Shown here: positions 8,638 to 17,036 of the stretch, piece by piece | Numbering within the stretch: the stretch's first letter is position 1 | How the letters are laid out: every line of letters begins with the position of its first letter | Program-made: the position numbers and the translations under genes | The notes under the pieces: model-generated | Database searches by the model: none | What the model was told of the DNA's origin: nothing | What the model saw: the letters and a program-made list of their open reading frames with translations, nothing else | From: Kluyvera ascorbata_C | Lineage (GTDB): Bacteria; Pseudomonadota; Gammaproteobacteria; Enterobacterales; Enterobacteriaceae | Assembly: GCF_044197065.1 (NCBI RefSeq) | Contig: NZ_JBIQOI010000003.1 | Span: 124,001-188,000 of the forward strand | Direction: 5' to 3' | Length of the DNA: 64,000 nucleotides

Positions 8638-9459
8638 TCAAATCCCGTCGCCGTACTCAAATCCGTGGTTGATGCCGTTGAAGTGCTGATCCATATCCAT
8701 CGCCGGTTTATCCGACTCCGGCTTGCCGACGATACGCGCCGGTACGCCCGCCGCGGTGGTGTGTGGTGGAACCGGCTGGAGAACCACCGAGCCCGCGCCA
8801 ATCTTTGCCCCGCGACCCACTTCGATATTGCCGAGGATCTTCGCCCCGGCGCCAATCATCACGCCTTCGCGGATTTTCGGGTGACGATCACCGCTGGTTT
8901 TACCGGTACCGCCAAGAGTAACGGACTGCAGGATAGAAACGTCGTTTTCAATCACGGCGGTTTCACCCACCACAATACCGGTGGCGTGGTCGAGCATGAT
9001 GCCACGGCCAATCTTCGCCGCCGGGTGAATGTCCACCTGGAACGACACCGATACCTGATTTTGCAGGAAAATGGCCAGCGCACGACGACCCTGCGCCCAT
9101 AGCCAATGACCGATACGGTAAGCCTGTAAGGCGTGGAAGCCCTTCAGGTACAGCAGCGGCGTAGAATATTTGTCGACCGCCGGGTCACGGGTGCGCACGG
9201 CCTGAATATCACAGGCGGCAGCGGCAATCATTTCCGGGTCTGCGGCGTAGGCTTCCTCCACCACTTCGCGAATGGCGATGGCGGGCATAATCGGTGAAGC
9301 CAGTTTGTTGGCGAGCATGTAGCTTAAGGCGCTGCCGAGGTTTTCGTGCTTGAGTAGCGTCGCATGATAGAAGCTGGCGAGCATAGGCTCACAGTCCGCC
9401 AGAGCCCTGGCTTCCGCTTTAATATTGTTCCAGACAATTTCCAGTTCTTCACACGACAT
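8638..9459 (-). CDS. cysE: Serine O-acetyltransferase
   Basis: 273 residues, exactly the E. coli length. It acetylates L-serine with acetyl-CoA, the committed step of cysteine synthesis. The N-terminal helical domain is followed by a left-handed beta-helix of hexapeptide repeats (IHPAAKIGRGIMLDHATGIV..., VTLGGTGKTSGDRHPKI) carrying the catalytic His/Asp. The C-terminal tail ends in Ile, as in the E. coli enzyme, where this tail docks into CysK and mediates feedback. It is the last gene of the secB-gpsA-cysE run. Confidence 0.97.
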   Translation of the reverse strand: MSCEELEIVWNNIKAEARALADCEPMLASFYHATLLKHENLGSALSYMLANKLASPIMPAIAIREVVEEAYAADPEMIAAAACDIQAVRTRDPAVDKYSTPLLYLKGFHALQAYRIGHWLWAQGRRALAIFLQNQVSVSFQVDIHPAAKIGRGIMLDHATGIVVGETAVIENDVSILQSVTLGGTGKTSGDRHPKIREGVMIGAGAKILGNIEVGRGAKIGAGSVVLQPVPPHTTAAGVPARIVGKPESDKPAMDMDQHFNGINHGFEYGDGI

Positions 9460-9482
9460 TGCTTACTCCAGACATATTGGAA

Positions 9483-9511
9483 CGATCGGCAAGTCTGCGC
9501 TTGCCGGATCG
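9483..9511 (-). other. Strong hairpin in the gpsA-cysE intergenic region
   Basis: CGATCCGGCAAG pairs with CTTGCCGATCG (one bulged base) around a 6-nt loop in the transcript between gpsA and cysE. No T-run follows, so it is more likely an RNA processing or stability element, or a partial attenuator, than a full terminator. Confidence 0.5.
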
Positions 9512-9536
9512 TCGGGATGACAAAGGTTTCCTGCGA

Positions 9537-10556
9537 TTAGTTGCCGCTATGCTCATCCTTGCGTGCACGACCTAATAAGGTCAATGCTGCCTCGCGCGCG
9601 TTTTTTCCGCAATATAATACCTGATAAATTTCCTCGGTTATTGGCATTTCGACACCTACACGGTGCGCCAACTCGCGGACTTCTTTGGTATTACGGTAAC
9701 CTTCGACCACCTGGCCAATACTGTCTTGCGCTTCCTGAACCTGTGCCCCTTTCCCGAGCGCCATACCGAAACGACGGTTGCGCGACTGGTTGTCGGTACA
9801 GGTCAGCACTAAATCACCAAGCCCCGCCATGCCCATAAAGGTCACCGGGTCTGCACCCAGCGCCACGCCAAGGCGTGACATTTCGGTTAGCCCACGGGTG
9901 ATAAGCGCCGTACGCGCGTTCGCGCCAAAGCCGATGCCGTCAGAGATGCCTGCGCCAATCGCAATCACGTTTTTCACCGCGCCGCCCAACTGGACGCCGA
10001 TAAAATCTGGATTGCTGTACACGCGGAAGCTCTTACCGCAGTGCAGCAGCTGCTGCAAATCGTCGGCAAAAACCGGGTCCGTCGCCGCCAGCGAGATCGC
10101 CGTTGGCAAACCTGCGGCCAGCTCTTTGGCAAACGTCGGTCCTGAAATCACCGCAAGCGGGATATCCGGGCCCAGCGCTTCACGCGCCACGTCCTGCAGC
10201 AGGCGGCCGGTTTCAGCCTCCAGCCCTTTTGTCGCCCAGACCAGACGAGCATCAGGACGCAGCAGCGGCTTCATCTGACGTAATACGTCGCCAAACACGT
10301 GGCTTGGCACCACCACCAGAATATCGCGGCTGGCGGCCAGCGCGGTCGCTAAGTCGCTTTCGAGGTGGAGCGTATCGGGGAACGGAACGTCAGGAAGGAA
10401 TGCCGCGTTGCAGCGATCGTGCTGTAGCATCGCGACATGCTTGGGATCGTGGCCCCAGAGTACAACTGGATGGCCATTTCTTGCCACGGTAATGGCAAGA
10501 GCGGTGCCGTACGAGCCGGCACCGATCACAGTCATTGAAGCATTAAGTGCGTTCAT
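9537..10556 (-). CDS. gpsA: Glycerol-3-phosphate dehydrogenase [NAD(P)+], biosynthetic
   Basis: 339 residues, the E. coli length. It reduces dihydroxyacetone phosphate to sn-glycerol-3-phosphate for phospholipid synthesis. The N-terminal dinucleotide fold has VIGAGSYGTALAI; catalytic-lysine and substrate regions include GAVKNVIAIGAGISDG and GLGDLVLTCTDNQSRNRRFG. The ATG overlaps the secB stop by one base (TGATG). Its presence in the same window as the catabolic glp genes is due to the rearranged block downstream, not to an operon. Confidence 0.97.
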   Translation of the reverse strand: MNALNASMTVIGAGSYGTALAITVARNGHPVVLWGHDPKHVAMLQHDRCNAAFLPDVPFPDTLHLESDLATALAASRDILVVVPSHVFGDVLRQMKPLLRPDARLVWATKGLEAETGRLLQDVAREALGPDIPLAVISGPTFAKELAAGLPTAISLAATDPVFADDLQQLLHCGKSFRVYSNPDFIGVQLGGAVKNVIAIGAGISDGIGFGANARTALITRGLTEMSRLGVALGADPVTFMGMAGLGDLVLTCTDNQSRNRRFGMALGKGAQVQEAQDSIGQVVEGYRNTKEVRELAHRVGVEMPITEEIYQVLYCGKNAREAALTLLGRARKDEHSGN

Positions 10557-11023
10557 CAGGCATCCTGATGTTGTTCTGCACCTTCGCCAGCCTGCTGTTG
10601 CAGATAGTTCATGAACAGCGCATCAAAGTTAACCGGCGCAAGGTTCAGCTGTGGGAAAGTCCCACGGGAAACCAGGCTGGTGATGCATTCACGCGCATAC
10701 GGGAACAGGATGTTCGGGCAGTATGCACCCAGGCAATGTGCCATCTGAGTCCCTTCAATACCTTCGATGGAGAAGATACCCGCCTGCTGAGTTTCGCACA
10801 GGAACGCAGTTTCTTCGCCAAGGCTCGCCGTTACGGTGACACGCAGCACCACTTCATACACGCCTTCAGCCAGTTGGTTGGAAGCCGTATCAAGATCAAG
10901 TTTAACCTCTGGCTGCCAATCTTTCTGGAAAACGTGTGGCGCATTTGGTGCTTCGAAAGAAACATCTTTGGTGTAAATGCGCTGAATCTGGAAAGCCATT
11001 TCTGCGTTGTTTTGTTCTGACAT
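10556..11023 (-). CDS. secB: Protein-export chaperone SecB
   Basis: 155 residues, the E. coli length, with start ATG at 11023 (MSEQNNAEMAFQIQRIY). SecB is a tetrameric cytosolic chaperone that keeps preproteins unfolded and delivers them to SecA. Conserved family segments are ISFEAPNAP-like VSFEAPNAPHVFQKDWQP and LCPNILFPYARE-like YCPNILFPYARECI. It is located between grxC and gpsA, as in E. coli. Confidence 0.98.
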   Translation of the reverse strand: MSEQNNAEMAFQIQRIYTKDVSFEAPNAPHVFQKDWQPEVKLDLDTASNQLAEGVYEVVLRVTVTASLGEETAFLCETQQAGIFSIEGIEGTQMAHCLGAYCPNILFPYARECITSLVSRGTFPQLNLAPVNFDALFMNYLQQQAGEGAEQHQDA

Positions 11024-11107
11024 GTGTAAAAACCCTTTCGTGTTGTCCTTAAAAAAAGCGGAATGCCTCACGCCCGCCCAGGTCAGGCGTGAACGCTTCG
11101 CAAAGCA

Positions 11108-11359
11108 TTAGCGCAGCAGGGGATCGAGTCCACCACGTGCATCAAGCGCATACAAGTCGTCGCAGCCGCCAATGTGCTGTGCATCAATAAAAATCTGCGG
11201 AACCGTCGTACGACCACTGCGCTGAATCATCTCTTCACGCTTTTCGGCGTTGCCGTCGATTGGCAGTTCTTCAAAGGTGACGCCTTTTTCAGCCAGCAGC
11301 GCTTTTGCACGATGGCAATATGGACACGTTGCTTTGGTATAGATTTCAATCTTGGCCAT
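11108..11359 (-). CDS. grxC: Glutaredoxin 3
   Basis: 83 residues, the E. coli length. It is a glutathione-dependent dithiol oxidoreductase with the CPYC redox motif at residues 12-15 (KATCPYCHRAKALL) and the TVPQIFI cis-proline segment followed by GGCDDLYAL. It is co-oriented with yibN and secB with short gaps (38 bp and 84 bp), so it is probably co-transcribed. Confidence 0.98.
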   Translation of the reverse strand: MAKIEIYTKATCPYCHRAKALLAEKGVTFEELPIDGNAEKREEMIQRSGRTTVPQIFIDAQHIGGCDDLYALDARGGLDPLLR

Positions 11360-11397
11360 TACAGCTCTCCTGACTTTACCCGATCTACAAGCCGGTA

Positions 11398-11829
11398 TTA
11401 TTTGCCGCGAACCAGAGGCAGGTTTTCACCGCTCCAGCCTGCGATACCTTCTTTCAGTACGAAGACTTTTTCAAAGCCAGCTTTCAGCAGCGCGCTAGCA
11501 GATTCAGTCGCCTGCATGCCGGAGCCGTCGGTGACGATAACCGGTTTGTCTTTGTGTTTTTCCAGCTCGCCGACGTTGTTGGCTTTGATTTCAGCCGGCA
11601 GCAGGTTCACAGAACCGGCAATGTGACCTTTACGGAAATCGTCACGCTGGCGCAGGTCGACGACAATCGCGTCTTCTTTGTTAATCAGACGGGTCGCTTC
11701 ACCGCGGTTGATGACCTTAACTTTAGACATCAGCCCTTTAAAGGTGGTGAACAGCACGGCCGCCAACAGCGCGATCCACGCGATGCTCAGGACAGGGTGA
11801 CGACCAACAAATTGCATAATCTCTTGCAT
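11398..11829 (-). CDS. yibN: Membrane-anchored rhodanese-like protein YibN, lacking the catalytic cysteine
   Basis: 143 residues, start ATG at 11829 (MQEIMQFVGRH). One N-terminal membrane span (about 12-30) is followed by a rhodanese domain (VVDLRQRDDFRKGHIAGSVNLLPAE). In active rhodaneses a Cys opens the loop before SG; here the loop reads VIVTDGSGMQATES, with Asp in that place, and the protein has no cysteine anywhere. It is therefore unlikely to be a sulfurtransferase and more likely a binding or scaffold domain at the membrane. It is the first gene of the yibN-grxC-secB-gpsA-cysE run. Confidence 0.93.
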   Translation of the reverse strand: MQEIMQFVGRHPVLSIAWIALLAAVLFTTFKGLMSKVKVINRGEATRLINKEDAIVVDLRQRDDFRKGHIAGSVNLLPAEIKANNVGELEKHKDKPVIVTDGSGMQATESASALLKAGFEKVFVLKEGIAGWSGENLPLVRGK

Positions 11830-12077
11830 GGGGGGTAACAGCTCCCGACGTGTAATGTTTAAAAACCAGGGAAGGAGTATACCTGCGGCGTGGCGCAAAT
11901 ACAGCCAGCGCGCGCGATGTAATGCGTTTTCTGCGGAGTGCTACGGAAAAAACGGAGGTTTTGTGCGTTTTTCAGCGCCCATCTCCCCGCTTTCTTTGAT
12001 CTCTCGTTGTTATTTTATCGATTCAGCTGTAGTAAAATTACGCAAATTTTCTGTCTTTAGAGCATGAGGTTGTCGCA

Positions 12078-13625
12078 ATGTCGGTTACTAAAAAACCTAT
12101 GGTACTGGTGATTCTGGATGGCTACGGCTACCGCGAAGAGCATCAGGATAACGCTATTTACAGCGCTAAAACTCCGGTTATGGACGCGCTGTGGGCAAAA
12201 CGTCCGCATACCCTGATCCACGCTTCTGGCCTGGAAGTCGGTCTGCCAGACGGTCAGATGGGTAACTCTGAAGTCGGTCACGTGAACCTGGGCGCGGGTC
12301 GCATCGTGTATCAGGACCTGACTCGTCTTGACGTCGAAATCAAAGAGCGCACTTTCTTCGCTAACCCGGTGCTGTCCGGCGCGGTAGACAAAGCGGTCGC
12401 TGCGGGTAAAGCGGTACACATCATGGGCCTGCTGTCCGCCGGCGGCGTACACAGCCATGAAGACCACATCATGGCAATGGTAGAGCTGGCCGCTGAACGT
12501 GGCGCAGAAAAAATCTACCTGCACGCGTTCCTCGACGGTCGCGACACCCCACCGCGCAGCGCCAATGGCTCCCTGCAGAAATTTGAAGAGAAATTTGCCG
12601 CGCTGGGCAAAGGCCGCGTAGCGTCCATCATTGGCCGTTACTATGCAATGGACCGTGACAACCGTTGGGATCGCGTTGAACAAGCTTACAACCTGCTGGT
12701 TGAAGCCAAAGGCGAATTCCAGGCTGACACCGCGGTTGCCGCGCTGGAAGCAGCCTACGCTCGCGATGAAAACGACGAATTCGTGAAAGCGACCGTTATC
12801 CGTGCCGCCGGCCAGGCCGATGCCGCTATGGAAGACGGCGACGCGCTGATCTTCATGAACTTCCGTGCTGACCGTGCGCGTGAAATCACCCGCGCGTTCG
12901 TTAACGCCGACTTCGACGGCTTCAAACGCCACAAAGAAGTGAAGCTGGGCGACTTCATCATGCTGACCGAGTACGCAGCAGACATCAAAGCCCCTTGCGC
13001 TTACCCACCAGCATCCCTGGAAAACACCTTTGGTGAGTGGATGGCGAAACATGACAAAACGCAGCTGCGCATCTCCGAAACTGAAAAATATGCGCACGTT
13101 ACCTTCTTCTTCAACGGCGGCGTAGAAGACCCGTTCAAAGGCGAAGACCGCATCCTGATCAACTCCCCGAAAGTCGCGACCTACGACCTGCAGCCGGAAA
13201 TGAGCTCCGCTGAGCTGACCGAGAAGCTGGTTGCCGCTATCGAAAGCGGTAAGTACGACACCATCATCTGTAACTACCCGAACGGCGATATGGTTGGCCA
13301 TACCGGCGTAATGGAAGCGGCGGTGAAAGCGGTTGAAGCGCTGGATCACTGCCTGGATGAAGTGACTCACGCCGTTGAGAAAGTAGGCGGCCAGCTGCTG
13401 GTTACCGCTGACCACGGCAACGCTGAGCAGATGCGTGACCCGGCTACCGGCCAGGCACACACCGCGCACACCAGCCTGCCGGTTCCGCTGATCTACGTGG
13501 GTGATAAATCCGTGAAAGCGGTGGAAGGCGGCAAGCTTTCCGATATCGCGCCAACCATGCTGTCGCTGATGGGGATGGAAATCCCGCAACAGATGACTGG
13601 TAAGCCGCTGTTCATCGTGGAATAA
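12078..13625 (+). CDS. gpmM: 2,3-bisphosphoglycerate-independent phosphoglycerate mutase
   Basis: 515 residues (E. coli 514). This Mn-dependent glycolytic enzyme interconverts 3- and 2-phosphoglycerate. It belongs to the alkaline-phosphatase superfamily: MVLVILDGYGYRE provides a metal Asp, MGNSEVGHVNLGAGR contains the catalytic Ser, and the C-terminal metal ligands appear in CNYPNGDMVGHTG and VTADHGNAEQM. It is divergent from yibN and followed by envC after 9 bp. Confidence 0.97.
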   Translation: MSVTKKPMVLVILDGYGYREEHQDNAIYSAKTPVMDALWAKRPHTLIHASGLEVGLPDGQMGNSEVGHVNLGAGRIVYQDLTRLDVEIKERTFFANPVLSGAVDKAVAAGKAVHIMGLLSAGGVHSHEDHIMAMVELAAERGAEKIYLHAFLDGRDTPPRSANGSLQKFEEKFAALGKGRVASIIGRYYAMDRDNRWDRVEQAYNLLVEAKGEFQADTAVAALEAAYARDENDEFVKATVIRAAGQADAAMEDGDALIFMNFRADRAREITRAFVNADFDGFKRHKEVKLGDFIMLTEYAADIKAPCAYPPASLENTFGEWMAKHDKTQLRISETEKYAHVTFFFNGGVEDPFKGEDRILINSPKVATYDLQPEMSSAELTEKLVAAIESGKYDTIICNYPNGDMVGHTGVMEAAVKAVEALDHCLDEVTHAVEKVGGQLLVTADHGNAEQMRDPATGQAHTAHTSLPVPLIYVGDKSVKAVEGGKLSDIAPTMLSLMGMEIPQQMTGKPLFIVE

Positions 13626-13634
13626 TCCCTCCCC

Positions 13635-14906
13635 ATGAGGGGAAAGGCGATTTATTCCATTAAATGGGCCGAGGCGACGCTTCGGTCCACGTTCTACGCC
13701 AGCGCGCTCAGCGCTGGCGTATTGCTGTGCGCCGCGCCCGCCCATGCGGACGACCGCTCACAGCTCCAGTCGATTCAGGCCGATATCGCCGCCAAAGAGC
13801 GTGCGGTACGCCAACAGCAACAACAACGCTCCACCCTTCTCGCCCAGCTTAAAGCGCAGGAACAGGCCATTGCCGCCGCCGCGCGACAGCTTCGTGAAAC
13901 GCAAAACTCACTGGCGCAGCTCAACGCACAGATTGCCGAGATGAACGCCTCCATCGCCAGGCTGGAAAAACAGCGTGCGGCGCAGGAGCGGAATCTGGCG
14001 GCACAGCTTGATGCCGCATTCCGGCAGGGCGAGCACACCGGCATTCAGCTCATCCTCAGCGGTGAAGAGAGCCAGCGCGGCCAACGCCTGCAGGCTTACT
14101 TTGGCTACCTGAACCAGGCGCGCCAGGAAACCATCGCCGAGCTTAAGCAGACCCGCGAAGAAGTCGCCGCGCAGAAAACCGAGCTGGAAGAAAAACAGAG
14201 CGAACAGCAAACGCTGCTGTACGAGCAGAAGGCCCAGCAGGCCAAACTCGAAGCGGCGCGTAATGAACGTCAGAAAACCATTTCCGGGCTCGAATCCTCC
14301 ATTCAGGCGGGTCAGCAGCAGCTCGGTGAAATGCGCGCGAACGAATCCCGTCTGCGTAGCAGCATTGCCCGCGCGGAAGCCGCGGCTAAAGCCCGCGCCG
14401 AACGCGAAGCGCGTGAAGCCCAAGCCGTGCGCAACCGTCAACAGGAAGCCACTCGTAAAGGCACCACCTACAAACCTTCCGAAAGTGAACGCTCGCTGAT
14501 GGCCCGTACCGGCGGCCTTGGCGCGCCACGCGGCCAGGCTTTCTGGCCCGTTCGCGGAACAACGCTTCATCGATATGGCGAACAGCTGCAAGGTGAACTA
14601 CGTTGGAAGGGGATGGTGATAAGCGCAGCGGAAGGCACCGAGGTGAAAGCTATCGCCGATGGGCGCGTCATCCTTGCCGACTGGCTTCAAGGCTATGGCC
14701 TGGTGGTCGTGGTCGAGCACGGTAAAGGCGATATGAGCCTGTACGGTTATAACCAAAGCGCGCTGGTCAGCGTTGGCACACAGGTCCGCGCCGGTCAGCC
14801 TATCGCTCTGGTGGGCAACAGTGGCGGTCAAGGCAGACCGTCGCTCTATTTCGAAATTCGCCGTCAGGGTCAGGCGGTCAATCCACTGCCGTGGTTGGGA
14901 AGATAA
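13635..14906 (+). CDS. envC: Murein hydrolase activator EnvC
   Basis: 423 residues (E. coli 419). A signal peptide ends near AAPAHA-DDRS. Residues ~35-270 are a long coiled coil that in E. coli is recruited by FtsEX at the septum. The C-terminal LytM domain (~300-420) is degenerate: the first zinc-ligand region reads HRYGEQ and the last LYFEIRR instead of HLHFE. It cannot hydrolyse murein itself and activates AmiA/AmiB instead, as in the family. It probably forms an operon with gpmM and yibQ. Confidence 0.96.
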   Translation: MRGKAIYSIKWAEATLRSTFYASALSAGVLLCAAPAHADDRSQLQSIQADIAAKERAVRQQQQQRSTLLAQLKAQEQAIAAAARQLRETQNSLAQLNAQIAEMNASIARLEKQRAAQERNLAAQLDAAFRQGEHTGIQLILSGEESQRGQRLQAYFGYLNQARQETIAELKQTREEVAAQKTELEEKQSEQQTLLYEQKAQQAKLEAARNERQKTISGLESSIQAGQQQLGEMRANESRLRSSIARAEAAAKARAEREAREAQAVRNRQQEATRKGTTYKPSESERSLMARTGGLGAPRGQAFWPVRGTTLHRYGEQLQGELRWKGMVISAAEGTEVKAIADGRVILADWLQGYGLVVVVEHGKGDMSLYGYNQSALVSVGTQVRAGQPIALVGNSGGQGRPSLYFEIRRQGQAVNPLPWLGR

Positions 14907-14909
14907 GTT

Positions 14910-15845
14910 TTGCTTCAATTTCGCAGGATAGTTTTACTCAGTGCGCTGGCATTAGCCGCACCGAGCTACGCCGGTAAATTATCAATCGTTATCGATGACT
15001 TTGGTTATCGTCCACAGACGGAAAACCAGGTGCTGGCGATGCCCTCCACCATTTCCGTCGCGGTATTACCCAATGCACCCCATGCGCGTGAAATGGCCAC
15101 CAAAGCCCATAACAGCGGGCATGAGGTGCTGATTCACCTGCCGATGGCGCCGCTCAGCAAGCAGCCGCTGGAAAAAGACACCCTTCGCCCGGACATGAGC
15201 AGCGATGAAATCGAACGGATTATTCGCGAAGCTGTGGACAAGGTGCCGTACGCCGTCGGGCTGAACAACCATATGGGCAGCGCGATGACCTCTAGCCTGT
15301 TTGGGATGCAAAAGGTAATGCAGGCGCTCAGCCGCTATAACCTTTACTTCCTCGACAGCATGACCATCGGCAACAGCCAGGCCATGCGCGCCGCGAACGG
15401 TACCGGCGTGAAGGTGATTAAGCGTCGGGTCTTCCTCGACGATACGCAGAACGAAGCGGATATCCGCGTGCAATTTAATCGTGCTATCGATTTAGCGCGC
15501 CGCAACGGTTCGGCCATCGCCATTGGTCACCCGCACCCAACCACCGTCCGTGTACTGCAGCAGATGGTCTACAACCTGCCACCGGACATTACGCTGGTTC
15601 GCCCAAGCAGCCTGCTTAACGAACCGCAGGTTGATACTTCAAGACCAAACAACAGTCTGCCAACCCAAAGTCAGCCAACCGCACCGCGCAATCCGTTCCG
15701 CGGCGTGAAGCTCTGCAAGCCAAAGAAACCGCTGGAGCCTGTTTACGCCAGCCGTTTCTTCAACGTGTTAAGCGAGAGCATCACCCACAGCACGCTGGTG
15801 CAGTATATGCAGTTGCAGTGGCAGGGGTGGCAGAACAACAGTTAG
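14910..15845 (+). CDS. yibQ: Divergent polysaccharide deacetylase family protein YibQ
   Basis: 311 residues with a TTG start 3 bp after the envC stop. A signal peptide (LLSALALAAPSYA-GK) is followed by a NodB-like fold: SIVIDDFGYRP has the Asp pair, HEVLIHLPMAP the first His, GLNNHMGS the second and IAIGHPHPTTV near the end. It is likely periplasmic. The substrate is not established; proximity to EnvC suggests peptidoglycan or a related envelope polymer. The gene converges on waaH with a 4-bp overlap of their 3' ends. Confidence 0.92.
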   Translation: MLQFRRIVLLSALALAAPSYAGKLSIVIDDFGYRPQTENQVLAMPSTISVAVLPNAPHAREMATKAHNSGHEVLIHLPMAPLSKQPLEKDTLRPDMSSDEIERIIREAVDKVPYAVGLNNHMGSAMTSSLFGMQKVMQALSRYNLYFLDSMTIGNSQAMRAANGTGVKVIKRRVFLDDTQNEADIRVQFNRAIDLARRNGSAIAIGHPHPTTVRVLQQMVYNLPPDITLVRPSSLLNEPQVDTSRPNNSLPTQSQPTAPRNPFRGVKLCKPKKPLEPVYASRFFNVLSESITHSTLVQYMQLQWQGWQNNS

Positions 15846-16879
15846 TCTTTCAGCTCCAGAGTTAAATGGGCCAGACGGCGTGGCGTGAGTGACTTATCGC
15901 GCCACTTGCCAAAGCGGATGGCCCACAGCATCACCTGATACGCCAGCTTCACGCTACAAATATTACTCACCATCCGCTTAAACATCCCCGAAACATCCAC
16001 TTCAGCGATCATTCGCTCGCGAATTTTTTGGTCTGGCTCTTTGCGGATACAGTGGCAAACCCGCAGCGCTTCGTAGATAACCTGCTGTTTAAACTCTGGA
16101 TAAATAGGAATGCGCCCAGCGTAGTCGTGGTTCATCTTGTCGAGTAGACGGGTAATTTTGATGTAATGACGCTGGTAGGCCAGATTCTTCAGGCCGGTAC
16201 GCGGAAGACGGCTGACGGATGCGCCGTGCAGGAAATATTTGTACAGCGGCATCTCGGTGTAACGCGCACGTTTGGCGTTAAACATGAATTCAGTCGACCA
16301 GACGATATCCTGATGGTGTAAGCCCGGAATAAACGAGAGGCCTGCATCTTTAATGGTTTGGTGGCGATAAACCCCCATCCACACCACATGGCGCCAGCGA
16401 CGGCTTGCCAGCCCTTTACGCAGCCAATCTGGCCCGGTCATCACCTCGGTCGAGCGAATGCGGTCGGTGGGAATCGACGCCCAGGTTTTTCCCGTTTCAG
16501 CAATACACCAGTCGGCGTTGCACTGCGCGACGTCCAGATTGTCCTTAAGCGCCATGTTCATCAGCGTTTCATACATTTCTGGGTAGGCAATGTCATCACC
16601 ATCAACGTAGGCAATGTACTCCCCCCTGGCGACTTCCATCCCGGTATTTCGCGCGGCGGAAACGCCGCCGTTACGCTGGTGCAGCAGATGGACGTGCGGA
16701 AAACGGTCAACATAGGATTGGGCGAGTTCTGCCGAGTTATCCGTTGAACCATCGTTAACGATGATTATCTCAATGTTCTTCCAGGTTTGCGCGATCAGCG
16801 AATCCATACAGGCGATAAACGGTTCGCCGGTATTGTAAAGCGGCATAATGACGCTCAGGAGACCGGGGGTGTAGGTCAT
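15842..16879 (-). CDS. waaH: LPS core glucuronosyltransferase WaaH (YibD), GT2 family
   Basis: 345 residues (E. coli YibD/WaaH 344). It has a GT2 GT-A fold: SVIMPLYNTGEPFIACMDSL at the N terminus, IIIVNDGSTDNS, RNGGVSAARNTGM and the metal-binding YVDGDDIAYP. In E. coli it adds glucuronic acid to heptose III of the LPS inner core and is switched on by PhoB under phosphate starvation; a possible PHO box lies at 16922-16943. It lies apart from the main waa cluster, as in E. coli. Confidence 0.92.
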   Translation of the reverse strand: MTYTPGLLSVIMPLYNTGEPFIACMDSLIAQTWKNIEIIIVNDGSTDNSAELAQSYVDRFPHVHLLHQRNGGVSAARNTGMEVARGEYIAYVDGDDIAYPEMYETLMNMALKDNLDVAQCNADWCIAETGKTWASIPTDRIRSTEVMTGPDWLRKGLASRRWRHVVWMGVYRHQTIKDAGLSFIPGLHHQDIVWSTEFMFNAKRARYTEMPLYKYFLHGASVSRLPRTGLKNLAYQRHYIKITRLLDKMNHDYAGRIPIYPEFKQQVIYEALRVCHCIRKEPDQKIRERMIAEVDVSGMFKRMVSNICSVKLAYQVMLWAIRFGKWRDKSLTPRRLAHLTLELKD

Positions 16880-16921
16880 ATAAAATCCTGCGAAACAGTG
16901 TAATTAACGGCAATATTTAAC

Positions 16922-16943
16922 ATAGCCGACAGCAAAAGGTCAG
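16922..16943 (-). promoter_or_regulatory. Possible PHO box upstream of waaH
   Basis: Read on the minus strand, two 11-bp units follow each other directly: CTGACCTTTTG and CTGTCGGCTAT. PhoB boxes are built of 11-bp CTGTCAT-headed repeats. The match is partial in the second halves, but it is 43-65 bp upstream of a gene known to be PhoB-controlled in E. coli. Confidence 0.5.
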
Positions 16944-16976
16944 AGAAAGTGGCTGCTGCCTGGCATGCGTCAGGGC

Positions 16977-17017
16977 AAAAAAATCCCCGGGTATTTAACG
17001 CTAATAAATACCCGGGG
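16977..17017 (-). terminator. Rho-independent terminator after tdh
   Basis: A perfect 13-bp stem (CCCCGGGTATTTA / TAAATACCCGGGG, 16985-16997 with 17005-17017) is followed on the minus strand by seven T residues. It ends the kbl-tdh transcript before waaH. Confidence 0.92.
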
Positions 17018-17036
17018 ACAACTTTTGTGAAGCCGA

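Noticed and set aside
13620..13650. CCCCATGAGGGG palindrome at the gpmM-envC gap as a terminator
   Set aside because: The stem is only a few base pairs, overlaps the envC start codon and has no T-run.
12057..13745. A 562-codon open frame on the minus strand across gpmM
   Set aside because: It is the antisense shadow of gpmM, a highly expressed gene with strongly biased codons that leaves few stops on the opposite strand. The translation has no recognisable domain, and the + strand product is unambiguous.
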